In this document: piece by piece, positions 57,007 to 64,000 of the stretch | How the letters are laid out: each line of letters opens with the position of its first letter | Position numbering within the stretch: the stretch's first letter is position 1 | Origin: F23-D06 sp002392325 | GTDB taxonomy: Bacteria > Bacteroidota > Bacteroidia > Bacteroidales > WCHB1-69 | Direction: 5' to 3' | Length of the DNA stretch: 64,000 nt | NCBI GenBank assembly: GCA_946624065.1 | Contig: CAMORT010000003.1 | Location: 1-64,000 of the forward strand | The notes under the pieces: generated by a model | What the model was told of the DNA's origin: nothing | The model's input: only the letters and a program-made list of their open reading frames with translations | The model's database searches: none | Position numbers and translations under genes: made by a program

Positions 57007-58218
57007 ATGAAGATTATGAATTCGAATACGATAGAACCGGAACGGCTGGTACCCTTGTGGAACAGCAATTATGTGAAGGTGTGGGTGGCGAATTTCATGA
57101 TCTTTTTTTCGTTTATGCTGCTGACACCGCTGCTTCCCCTCTATTTGAAAGATACTTTTGCGGCCGACAAACAGATGATCGGCATAGTGTTGTCCGGATA
57201 CACGCTTTTCGCCTTGCTGATACGCCCCTTCAGCGGTTTTTTCGTGGACAGTTTTCCCCGGAAAATGGTTCTGTTGGTCTGTTACGGACTGTTCAGTATC
57301 CTCTTCGGCGGCTATCTGGTGGCAGGGACGCTGGTGTGGTTCGCTGTGTTCCGCACGCTACATGGTGCTCCCTTCGGGGCGGCAACCGTGGCCAACAGCA
57401 CGGTCGCGATCGATGTGCTCCATCCCTCAAGACGCGCGGAAGGGATTGGTTACTACGGACTTAGCAATAATATTGCCTCCGCCATCGCACCCGCCCTCGC
57501 CATCTATATCCTCCATATTACCGACAGTTACCCGCTGCTGTTCTGGATCGCCTTTGTCACCTCCGCCATCGGATTCTGCATCAACGCCACACTGAAACTG
57601 AACACACGGGAGTTGGTGAAAGACAAACCAAAACTCTCTCTTGACCGTTTTTTCCTGACCAAAGGATGGAGCGAGGCGCTTACCATGTGCTGTTTCGCCT
57701 TTTCCTATGGTGTGCTCGCCACCTATGTGGCCATCTACGGCAAGGAGGAATTGGGTATAAATGGCGGATCCGCCCTGTTTTTCATGCTCCTGTCGGCAGG
57801 GCTTATCCTCTCTCGGCTGGTGGGGAGCCGCACACTCCGCCAGGGCAAAATCACGCGCAATGCCGCTGTGGGCGTCTCCATCTCGGTTTTCGGCTATCTT
57901 CTTTTTGCTTGGCTTCACAATCCGATAGGATACTACGGGGCCGCCTTGATTATCGGTCTCGGCAACGGTCACATGTGGCCCGCCTATCAGAACATGTTTA
58001 TTGATCTGGCACCGCACACCCAGCGCGGCACCGCCAATTCCTCCGTGCTCATCAGTTGGGATGTGGGCATGGGTCTGGGAATTTTGGTGGGCGGCATCAT
58101 CGCGGAGCATTTCGGCTATCATTGGGCCTTCTGGGCCGCTTGGATCGTAAATGTGATGGGCGTGGCCGGATTTTTTGGTTATGTGCGCAACAGCTTTGAA
58201 AACAATAAATTAAGATAA
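57007..58218 (+). CDS. Major facilitator superfamily transporter
   Basis: The 403-residue inner-membrane protein has 12 predicted hydrophobic segments and the MFS loop motif between TM2 and TM3 (RPFSGFFVDSFPRKMVLLVCY) and a weaker copy in the second half (SRLVGSRTLRQGKITRNAAV). The TM5-like segment GLSNNIASAIAPALAIYI is similar to drug-efflux antiporters. The ATG at 57007 is after a -7 element (TATCTTTG near 56986-56993); 57016 is also possible. Substrate is unknown. It has no close operon partner. Confidence 0.88.
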   Translation: MKIMNSNTIEPERLVPLWNSNYVKVWVANFMIFFSFMLLTPLLPLYLKDTFAADKQMIGIVLSGYTLFALLIRPFSGFFVDSFPRKMVLLVCYGLFSILFGGYLVAGTLVWFAVFRTLHGAPFGAATVANSTVAIDVLHPSRRAEGIGYYGLSNNIASAIAPALAIYILHITDSYPLLFWIAFVTSAIGFCINATLKLNTRELVKDKPKLSLDRFFLTKGWSEALTMCCFAFSYGVLATYVAIYGKEELGINGGSALFFMLLSAGLILSRLVGSRTLRQGKITRNAAVGVSISVFGYLLFAWLHNPIGYYGAALIIGLGNGHMWPAYQNMFIDLAPHTQRGTANSSVLISWDVGMGLGILVGGIIAEHFGYHWAFWAAWIVNVMGVAGFFGYVRNSFENNKLR

Positions 58219-58232
58219 TATTGTAGAAGGTC

Positions 58233-58261
58233 TTGGTTTGTTGTTATTTTTGTTATTTTTG
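58233..58261 (+). promoter_or_regulatory. Promoter of the lipoprotein-OmpA gene pair
   Basis: TTG at 58233-58235 and TATTTTTG at 58254-58261 with 18-bp spacing, 35 bp before the lipoprotein start codon. Confidence 0.6.
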
Positions 58262-58296
58262 CAACAAACTTATACATTAATTTAATTTTAATCCAT

Positions 58297-58980
58297 ATGA
58301 AGAAAAGACCACTACTTCTTTTGATCTTGTTTGCAGCGGTTTGTCTAACCAGCTGCTTGCGCGAAGGAATAGACACCATTGCGCTCCCGTTCGGCAAAAT
58401 TCCAGATGGCGTTATTCCAGCGGAAATTCGCGAACAGTTTGAACAGTATATACCTATTTATGAGGGGATTACACCTCCCAACATTACAGGTGAGTATCTT
58501 GTTAGTCCGGATGTCTTGGTATTTACATCCGATGGCAATTTTGATCCGGGTTACCAGTTTGCCGATATGTACATTCAATTCTATGATCAAACTCCAAGTG
58601 GTATATGCAAGTATAGACATCGTCAAAGTCTGTCAACGGCGGATGCCCCCGAAGTCTATGTTGTCGGGCGGGATAATAATTTTACAGCGTACTTTATTGA
58701 GGACGAAATTAGATTTGATGACAATGGCGATACCCTTGCCTATTGCAAGATTTCGAAGATTGTTTCTGGCACCTGGACCGAGCACGGAATTGAGAATTAC
58801 AGGAATGGATTCATTATGTTGGAAAAGTACGATCCGACAGACCTTTTGATGGATGTTAATGTGTTTCGTGTAGTTGAAGATGGTAACGGTTTTTCCGAGA
58901 ATTACAACTGGGTGAAGTCATATTCCAAGGATGATGCGAATTTGCCAACATGTATTGATAAAAAACCTGCCCTTAAATAA
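58297..58980 (+). CDS. Hypothetical lipoprotein
   Basis: The 227-residue product has a lipoprotein signal with lipobox LTSC (Cys20). The mature part (IPDGVIPAEIREQFEQYIPIYEGITPPNITGEYLVSPDVLVFTSDGNFDPGYQFADMYIQFYDQ) resembles a recurring type of Bacteroidota lipoprotein of unknown function. No catalytic motif is seen. It is followed after 9 bp by the OmpA-family gene, so both are probably one transcript and may share an envelope role. Confidence 0.75.
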   Translation: MKKRPLLLLILFAAVCLTSCLREGIDTIALPFGKIPDGVIPAEIREQFEQYIPIYEGITPPNITGEYLVSPDVLVFTSDGNFDPGYQFADMYIQFYDQTPSGICKYRHRQSLSTADAPEVYVVGRDNNFTAYFIEDEIRFDDNGDTLAYCKISKIVSGTWTEHGIENYRNGFIMLEKYDPTDLLMDVNVFRVVEDGNGFSENYNWVKSYSKDDANLPTCIDKKPALK

Positions 58981-58989
58981 TCGTGCCCT

Positions 58990-60216
58990 ATGAAAAAGAT
59001 ACTGTTTATTGTTATAATGGCCGTAGTCGCTTTCGGAGTGCGTGTGTCGGCTCAGGATTTGTCCTCTGACAATCATTTTGTGGTGGGTGCCCGTGCGGGT
59101 ATCGACATCTTTAATATGCGCTATTCATCTCATGATGTGGATATTTACAAGCATCATTATGGGGTGCGCGAGCAAATTGGTCTTTTCGCGGAGTATGATT
59201 ATCTTTGGAAAGGATTGGCGGTTCGTGCGGATGTGCTGTATTCCCCTCGTGGTGTGCGGCTCACTTGGCAGGATATCAACTACAAACTCCGTGCCTATTA
59301 TTTTGATATTCGCATTCCCATTACCTACACTTTTTTGAGGGATAAGATGATACAACCCTATGTGATGTTCGCTCCCAATGTGAATTTTGCGTTAGGCGGG
59401 CATTCTTATTACGCAAACTTTATTCGTGATTATACGACCAAATTGTCCAAGGCCAATTTCCGCCCAGTGGACTTCAGTTTGTTCTTCGGGGCTGGTGTGA
59501 AGGCACCGATCCCTGTCGGAAAATACACTCTCTATGTTGGCGGCGAGTTCGGATATAATCTGGGTTTGTGCAACACATTCAGTCAGATGGAACTTGATAA
59601 TGTGGCGAATGCCATCAATCTGCCGATGTATGATGTGAACGGAACGCGTAAGAACGGTGGCTTTGAGGTGGCAGTAACCGTCGCATGGGTTATTCCGCAA
59701 AAGGAACATGCTCCTAAGGTGAAGGAGGAACCTGTAGCAGAACCCGCTCCGACACCTGTTCAGGATACGGTGAAAGAGGAACCCAACTCTGACAATGTGA
59801 TTGAATATCAGACCAAAGATTGTTACTCGATAGAAGAAATGAAGGCGTTCATCACCCTGAATATGCCTATTAACGACAAACGAGTCTGTATGTTCGATAT
59901 GAAGTTTGAATTTGCTTCGGCGGTTCTGAAAAAGGAATCGGAAGCGCAATTGGATAAGTTTGTCGAGCTGTTCCAGATGTTCCCGAACATGAAATTGCAA
60001 ATCAATGGTCATACCGACAATATAGGTTCCGATGAATACAACCAAAAACTTTCAGAGGATCGTGCACTATCCGTGTACAATTATTTTGTCAAGAAAGGTA
60101 TTCCAGAAAACAGCATGAAAATCAAAGGATTTGGAAGTAAATATCCGATTGACACGAATGAAACGGAAGAGGGTAGAGCCAAAAACCGTAGGGTGGAAGT
60201 GGATATTCAAATGTAA
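58990..60216 (+). CDS. OmpA-family outer-membrane protein
   Basis: The 408-residue product has a signal peptide (MKKILFIVIMAVVAFGVRVSAQ), an N-terminal beta-barrel of the PorT-like/outer-membrane protein type (about 25-240), a linker rich in Glu, Pro and Val (APKVKEEPVAEPAPTPVQDTVKEEP), and a C-terminal peptidoglycan-binding OmpA domain (FEFASAVLKKESEAQLDKFVELF, LQINGHTDNIGSDEYNQKLSEDRALSVYNYFVKKGIPENSMKIKGFGSKYPIDTNETEEGRAKNRRVEVDI). It links outer membrane and cell wall. A terminator follows the stop by 21 bp. Confidence 0.92.
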   Translation: MKKILFIVIMAVVAFGVRVSAQDLSSDNHFVVGARAGIDIFNMRYSSHDVDIYKHHYGVREQIGLFAEYDYLWKGLAVRADVLYSPRGVRLTWQDINYKLRAYYFDIRIPITYTFLRDKMIQPYVMFAPNVNFALGGHSYYANFIRDYTTKLSKANFRPVDFSLFFGAGVKAPIPVGKYTLYVGGEFGYNLGLCNTFSQMELDNVANAINLPMYDVNGTRKNGGFEVAVTVAWVIPQKEHAPKVKEEPVAEPAPTPVQDTVKEEPNSDNVIEYQTKDCYSIEEMKAFITLNMPINDKRVCMFDMKFEFASAVLKKESEAQLDKFVELFQMFPNMKLQINGHTDNIGSDEYNQKLSEDRALSVYNYFVKKGIPENSMKIKGFGSKYPIDTNETEEGRAKNRRVEVDIQM

Positions 60217-60237
60217 AGGGTTTATCATCAAAATATT

Positions 60238-60272
60238 AAAGAGGAGAATGTTAATGTTCTCCTCTTTTTTTT
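60238..60272 (+). terminator. Intrinsic terminator after the OmpA-family gene
   Basis: AGAGGAGAA (60240-60248), an 8-nt loop, TTCTCCTCT (60257-60265) and a T run. Confidence 0.88.
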
Positions 60273-60301
60273 GAATGTGTGTAAATAATACACAAAAAAT
60301 G

Positions 60302-60309
60302 TATATTTG
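60302..60309 (+). promoter_or_regulatory. Bacteroidota -7 element for the GNAT-like gene
   Basis: TATATTTG, 17 bp before the start codon at 60327. Confidence 0.55.
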
Positions 60310-60326
60310 CACTTTAATTCTAGAAT

Positions 60327-61439
60327 ATGGTAATAAAAGAGGTGTTGACCAAGCGGGATATTCGGGACTTTGTACGCTTTCCGAAACAACTGTATAAAGG
60401 TTGTCCCTATTTTGTGCCTTCCTTGGAAAAAGGAGAGGTCAAAATCATGACGAAACATCCGGCTTTGGCCTTTTGCGATGCCAAATTCTGGCTTGCTTAT
60501 CGCGATGGCAAGATTGTGGGTCGCATTGGAGGCGTGATTAACCGGAAATGCAACGAGGTGAAGGGTCAGCGGCGGGTGCGCTTTGGCTGGTTCGACGCCA
60601 TCGATGATGCGGAGGTGGCTAAGGCGTTGTTTGATACCGTGGAACAGTGGGGCAGGCAGCATGGAATGATCGAGATCTCAGGGCCGTCGCGTTACTCCAA
60701 TATGGAAAAACAGGCTATGCTGGTGGACGGATTTGAATTTATGCCCTCCATTTGTGCCGATTATAATTACGACTACTATCCCAAATTGGTCGAAAATCTG
60801 GGTTTTGAAAAAGAAGTGGATTATATCCAATATAAAGTGCCAGTGAGAGAAGTTCCGGAGCGAATCAAGAAACTATCGGCCATGATGACGGAAAAATATC
60901 ATGTCCATTTGCGACATTTCAAACGAAAAGAGGAGTTGAAAATATCCGGCAAGGAGTTTTTCCATGCCCTTAACCGCAGTTATGCGGATTTGTACAATTT
61001 CATTCCGCTAACAGAAGAGGAGATTGAATGGGCAGTGGACGAGAATTTTCAGGTGGCCAATGTCCAACTATCCTCAATGCTTGAGGATGAGAACGGTAAG
61101 TTGGTGGGCTTCGCGTTCTGCCTGCCTTCGTTGAGCGAGGCCTACCGGAAAGCCAATGGCCATTTGTTCCCGTTGGGTTGGATTCATATTCTCAGAGCGT
61201 TGAAGCACAATGAGTATGTGGATATGTACCTCACTGGAGTGCTTCCAGAATATCACAGCAGTGGCATCCATGCTATTTATCATCAGCAGTTGCATGAGGC
61301 GTTTCTGCGAAATGGCTATAAGTATGCCTTCTCTTCGCAGCAGCTTGAGAACAATACAGCGGCACGCATCTGGCCGAAATACGGCGCCGAGTTGGCCGCC
61401 AGAAGAAGATGTTATAAGAAAACTCTTTCCAATGAATAG
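60327..61439 (+). CDS. GNAT-like protein, YghO family
   Basis: The 370-residue protein matches the family of E. coli YghO, distant N-acyltransferase-like proteins: an N-terminal segment RDIRDFVRFPKQLYKGCPYFVPSLEKGEVKIMTKHPALAFCDAKFWLAYRDGKIVGRIGGVINRKCNE and a C-terminal GNAT-like part (VDMYLTGVLPEYHSSGIHAIYHQQLHEAFLRNGYKYAFSSQQLENNTAARIWPKYGAEL). Substrates are unknown. The last codons overlap the start of the next gene by 8 nt, indicating coupling with the short-chain dehydrogenase. Confidence 0.8.
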   Translation: MVIKEVLTKRDIRDFVRFPKQLYKGCPYFVPSLEKGEVKIMTKHPALAFCDAKFWLAYRDGKIVGRIGGVINRKCNEVKGQRRVRFGWFDAIDDAEVAKALFDTVEQWGRQHGMIEISGPSRYSNMEKQAMLVDGFEFMPSICADYNYDYYPKLVENLGFEKEVDYIQYKVPVREVPERIKKLSAMMTEKYHVHLRHFKRKEELKISGKEFFHALNRSYADLYNFIPLTEEEIEWAVDENFQVANVQLSSMLEDENGKLVGFAFCLPSLSEAYRKANGHLFPLGWIHILRALKHNEYVDMYLTGVLPEYHSSGIHAIYHQQLHEAFLRNGYKYAFSSQQLENNTAARIWPKYGAELAARRRCYKKTLSNE

Positions 61440-62220
61440 CAATGCCCGACAATATGCCTTAGTGACGGGCGCGAGCCGCGGTTTGGGCAAGTCCATAGCC
61501 TTGGAACTCGCGCGCCGTAACATTCCCACCATTCTGGTGGGTACTAACGAGCGTGTGCGTGCAGTGTGCGATGAGATTGTGACTACCTATCATGTACCGT
61601 CTGAATGCTATATCACCGATTTGACAAAAAAGAAGAATGTGCTCGCTATGGCAGAAGCCATTAATTGTCAGTTTGAGGTGTTTATGCTGATAAACAATGC
61701 TGGGGTGGGGGGGACTAAACGCTTTGAAGACGCCGATATCTCTTATTTGGAGAATATTATCAATTTGAATGTGCGTTGCACCACACTGCTGACACATGAA
61801 CTGTTGCCCAATCTGAAACGTCAGCCCAAGAGTTACATATTGAATGTAGGTAGTATGGCGGCATTTACGCCCGCCGGTTTCAAGACGGTGTATCCTGCCA
61901 GCAAGAGTTTTGTGCTTGCGTTCTCCTTGGGGTTACGCGAGGAGTTGAAGAAAACCTCTGTGTCGGTAAGTGTGGCTTCACCCGGTGCCATGGCTACCAA
62001 TCCGGATGTGACACAACGTATTTTGAAACAGGGTTTCTTCGGCAAGTTTACTTTGAAATCCACTGAGAATATTGCGCAAAAGTGTGTGCGTCAAACACTT
62101 CGAGGGAAACGCAAGATTGTCATCAATCCCTTGAGCCAATTCCTGTCGGCCATAGTCCCCGAACGCTGTAGAACCCGGATGCTTTCCAAAATAGTGCGAA
62201 GGGAAATATGCGGTTGGTGA
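61432..62220 (+). CDS. Short-chain dehydrogenase/reductase
   Basis: The 262-residue oxidoreductase has the SDR motifs: ALVTGASRGLGKSIALELA (TGxxxGxG cofactor site, about 8-26), LINNAGVGG (NNAG), SMAAFTPAGFKTVYPASKSFVLAFS (Ser, YxxxK catalytic residues), and SPGAMATNP. The ATG at 61432 is inside the last codons of the GNAT-like gene, so the two are translationally coupled. A longer frame that begins inside that gene is not plausible. Substrate is not predictable; 3-ketoacyl reduction or sterol-like substrates are seen in relatives. Confidence 0.9.
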   Translation: MNSNARQYALVTGASRGLGKSIALELARRNIPTILVGTNERVRAVCDEIVTTYHVPSECYITDLTKKKNVLAMAEAINCQFEVFMLINNAGVGGTKRFEDADISYLENIINLNVRCTTLLTHELLPNLKRQPKSYILNVGSMAAFTPAGFKTVYPASKSFVLAFSLGLREELKKTSVSVSVASPGAMATNPDVTQRILKQGFFGKFTLKSTENIAQKCVRQTLRGKRKIVINPLSQFLSAIVPERCRTRMLSKIVRREICGW

Positions 62221-62243
62221 TCTCCCGTCTCCCCAACATCCCC

Positions 62244-62687
62244 CTAAAAGCACTTCACTATCCGCTCCAGCCAGAGTTGGTCCACTTCGTCGAAGGTGTT
62301 GTAATGCTCGCTGTCAATATCGAGCACGCCGATGATATGGTCATTGCGGAACACAGGCACCACAATTTCGCTGTTGGAAGCGCTGCTGCAGGCGATGTGG
62401 CCCTTGAACTGGTGCACATCGGGAACCACCAGCGTGCGTTGCTCCTGCCAGGCGGTTCCGCACACACCGCGCCCGTAAGCGATGCGCGTGCACGCCAGCG
62501 GTCCTTGGAACGGACCTAATACCAGCTCGTTGCCGATTACTCTGTAAAATCCTGTCCACCAGAAGTGGAAGGTGTCGTGAATGGCTGCCGCCATATTGGC
62601 CATCAGCGCGATGTCATCTGTTTCGCCTTCCGCCAAAGACTGCACCTGACGGAGCAGCAAGTCGTATTTTTGTTCTTTATCGTTCAT
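62244..62687 (-). CDS. msrC: Free methionine-R-sulfoxide reductase (GAF domain)
   Basis: The 147-residue GAF-domain protein reduces free Met-R-sulfoxide. The catalytic and resolving Cys residues of the fRMsr family are present: ACTRIAYGRGVCGTAWQEQRTLVVPDVHQFKGHIACSSASNSEIVVPVF. The context FHFWWTGFYRVIGNELVLGPFQGPLACTRI is diagnostic. Cytoplasmic. It is the last gene of a minus-strand set following the outer-membrane protein gene by 3 bp. Confidence 0.9.
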   Translation of the reverse strand: MNDKEQKYDLLLRQVQSLAEGETDDIALMANMAAAIHDTFHFWWTGFYRVIGNELVLGPFQGPLACTRIAYGRGVCGTAWQEQRTLVVPDVHQFKGHIACSSASNSEIVVPVFRNDHIIGVLDIDSEHYNTFDEVDQLWLERIVKCF

Positions 62688-62690
62688 ATT

Positions 62691-63293
62691 CTAATGGTAA
62701 AAAATACATCCAAAATAAAATCGGGGTCCTATCGGCATGAGCAGGTTCCCGTTCGAGATGCTGTTTAGACAGTCGGCCTTCAAAGTCAGATGAACGGATT
62801 TGGTGATGATGAAGTCGCAGCCGATGAACGGGTCGATGGCCATGAATGGCTGTTTGTGGAACACGGCGTTGTGCTCCGGTTGCCAGTCCGTCCTGTCGCC
62901 ATCAAACATCAGCAGGGTGGTGCACGCGCCTCCGCCAACCGTGACTCCGATGTAAGGCATCACATACTTGAATGGCCAGTAGAACTCGCCCAGGAATCCG
63001 CCCCAGCCATATTTGATGTAACTGCCGTTCTTCATCTGCCGTAAGGTTGACACATATCCTTCGCCACCAATCATCCAATGCTTGCCGAGGTGCGCGCGCG
63101 CCACACCCCCAAGTCCGAAAGTGGCGCCTTTGGCTTGGTATTGTATGGATGGAATATGCCCCTGGAGATACCCGGCATGTATCATCATGCCGCCGTCAAA
63201 TCCTTGGAATACACGGCGCTTTTCCTGCGCAAACCCCGTGAAGGTTATGGTGAGAATGAGAAGAGTGGAGAGAACCGTTGCGATTTTTTTCAT
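62691..63293 (-). CDS. Small outer-membrane beta-barrel protein
   Basis: The 200-residue product has a signal peptide (MKKIATVLSTLLILTITFTGFAQ) and then GFDGGMMIHAGYLQGHIP ... GLGGVARAHLGKHWMIGGEGYVSTLRQMKNGSYIKYGWGGFLGEFYWPFKYVMPYIGVTVGGG, typical of small eight-stranded barrels, ending in GPRFYFGCIFYH. The function is unknown. Its stop is 3 bp before the start of the GAF-domain reductase gene, so the two are co-transcribed. Confidence 0.78.
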   Translation of the reverse strand: MKKIATVLSTLLILTITFTGFAQEKRRVFQGFDGGMMIHAGYLQGHIPSIQYQAKGATFGLGGVARAHLGKHWMIGGEGYVSTLRQMKNGSYIKYGWGGFLGEFYWPFKYVMPYIGVTVGGGACTTLLMFDGDRTDWQPEHNAVFHKQPFMAIDPFIGCDFIITKSVHLTLKADCLNSISNGNLLMPIGPRFYFGCIFYH

Positions 63294-63328
63294 TATTCCT
63301 GTTTATGGCTGCAAAAATAACAAAAACG

Positions 63329-64000
63329 CTATTTTTTGATGATTTTGGTGCAAGAGCCTCCGGCTTTTACAAAGTAAATGCCTGCAGGGTAGGATTGAAC
63401 ATTGAGTTGGATTTGGCTGTCGTGGCAGATCTCGCTTGCCATCAATTGGCCAAACACATTGTAAACCTCAATGGTCGTATTTGGCTGTAAATTGTTGATA
63501 TTTAAAATGCTGTGGCACGGGTTAGGATAGGCGACCAGCGTGTTGGCGAAAGTTTCATCCTCGATACTGTTGGGCATCCAACCGTTCATGATGGCCACGC
63601 CGGAGAGATCAAATCCGCTGCTGCCCCAGGGGGTGGGGTAGGGGTCGTTGATAATATGGCCGTTCTTGTCAATGGAACCATATTGCGGGTCAATGCAACC
63701 CACCACATCCACGATGCGCACATGCGTGATGTTGTTGATATCCAGATTGCTGTAACCTGCCAGTTCTTCCAAATCAAACGGAGTGCCCCAGCCCACAAGG
63801 TATTTGCCTGCCAGATTGTGGATTTTCCGTGGATTGATAGCACCGCCATTGGTCACTTGGGTGTTGGCCTGGGTGTTGGATACAGAGGGGAAACGGTAGT
63901 AATGCTCGCCATCTGAACTAACCTCCACAAACGCCTGTTCCAGAAATGTGCTGTTCAGGGAATTCTCGAAAACGGCGAAGTCGTAACCCTCACCGTTGCT
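63329..64000 (-). CDS. T9SS type-A substrate, N-terminus beyond the window
   Basis: The frame is open to the window edge (223 codons), so the N-terminus is missing. The visible part has GYDFAVFENSLNSTFLEQAFVEVSSDGEHYYRFPSVSNTQ, NLAGKYLVGWGTPFDLEEL and VDVVGCIDPQYG, a domain found in exported proteins of Bacteroidota and other phyla (the VFEN...FVEVSSDG type, seen also with PEP-CTERM). A type-A T9SS sorting domain follows (LVAYPNPCHSILNINNL ... VYNVFGQLMAS ... YPAGIYFVKAGGSCTKIIKK). It is therefore a secreted, probably surface-bound protein. Ligand unknown. Confidence 0.85.
   Translation of the reverse strand, partial: SNGEGYDFAVFENSLNSTFLEQAFVEVSSDGEHYYRFPSVSNTQANTQVTNGGAINPRKIHNLAGKYLVGWGTPFDLEELAGYSNLDINNITHVRIVDVVGCIDPQYGSIDKNGHIINDPYPTPWGSSGFDLSGVAIMNGWMPNSIEDETFANTLVAYPNPCHSILNINNLQPNTTIEVYNVFGQLMASEICHDSQIQLNVQSYPAGIYFVKAGGSCTKIIKK

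Overview
The window comes from a bacterium of the Bacteroidota, most likely an uncultured Bacteroidales. The evidence is: type IX secretion (T9SS) sorting domains of both kinds; DUF4270, DUF4292, DUF2490 and DUF4956 family proteins; an RprX/RprY-like two-component pair; promoters with the Bacteroidota -7 element TAnnTTTG; and almost no Shine-Dalgarno sequences. Species cannot be told from this stretch.

Layout. 1-2861: two secreted or outer-membrane proteins on the minus strand. 3030-6561: a lipoprotein, a small secreted repeat protein and a VTC / DUF4956 / DUF2490 set. 6586-12442: a block of 13 ribosomal protein genes, rplV to rpsE, with its own promoter and terminator and cut off from the usual S10, spc and alpha neighbours. 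12834-19913: one 2359-residue secreted multi-domain T9SS substrate. 20000-24094: an unrecognised membrane-anchored protein, then yqeY and lpxB. 24159-30173: T9SS type-B proteins, a DUF4292 lipoprotein, queG, kdsD and tRNA-Leu(CAG), closely packed.

30158-34910 is the main accessory region. The last bases of the tRNA-Leu plus its flank (21 bp) recur exactly 4,732 bp downstream, directly before the old tRNA terminator and the rsmI promoter. This is the footprint of a small element integrated in a tRNA 3' end. It has no recognisable integrase. It carries a DUF1016/YhcG-like PD-(D/E)xK nuclease with three palindromic 39-bp repeats in its linker. On the other strand is a two-gene unit: an unrecognised 251-residue protein, then a fusion of a cytoplasmic agmatine/peptidyl-arginine deiminase domain to about nine Sel1 repeats. 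This is the best candidate here for an undescribed system; a defence or stress role is inference only.

34980-63293 is mostly housekeeping: rsmI, eno, response regulator and sensor kinase tail to tail, malic enzyme, PrsW-like protease, fumC, a putative porin, clpB, pcm, a sugar nucleotidyltransferase, dnaA, recJ, a cation efflux protein, nitroreductase, DUF4270 lipoprotein, short glycogen synthase, tRNA-Leu(GAG), an MFS transporter, an OmpA-family protein, a GNAT-like protein, a short-chain dehydrogenase and free-Met-R-sulfoxide reductase. The window ends inside a T9SS type-A substrate. At least five intergenic gaps hold degenerate 7-9 nt tandem repeats of the same style (AGTCTCAA or its complement), an unexplained dispersed feature.
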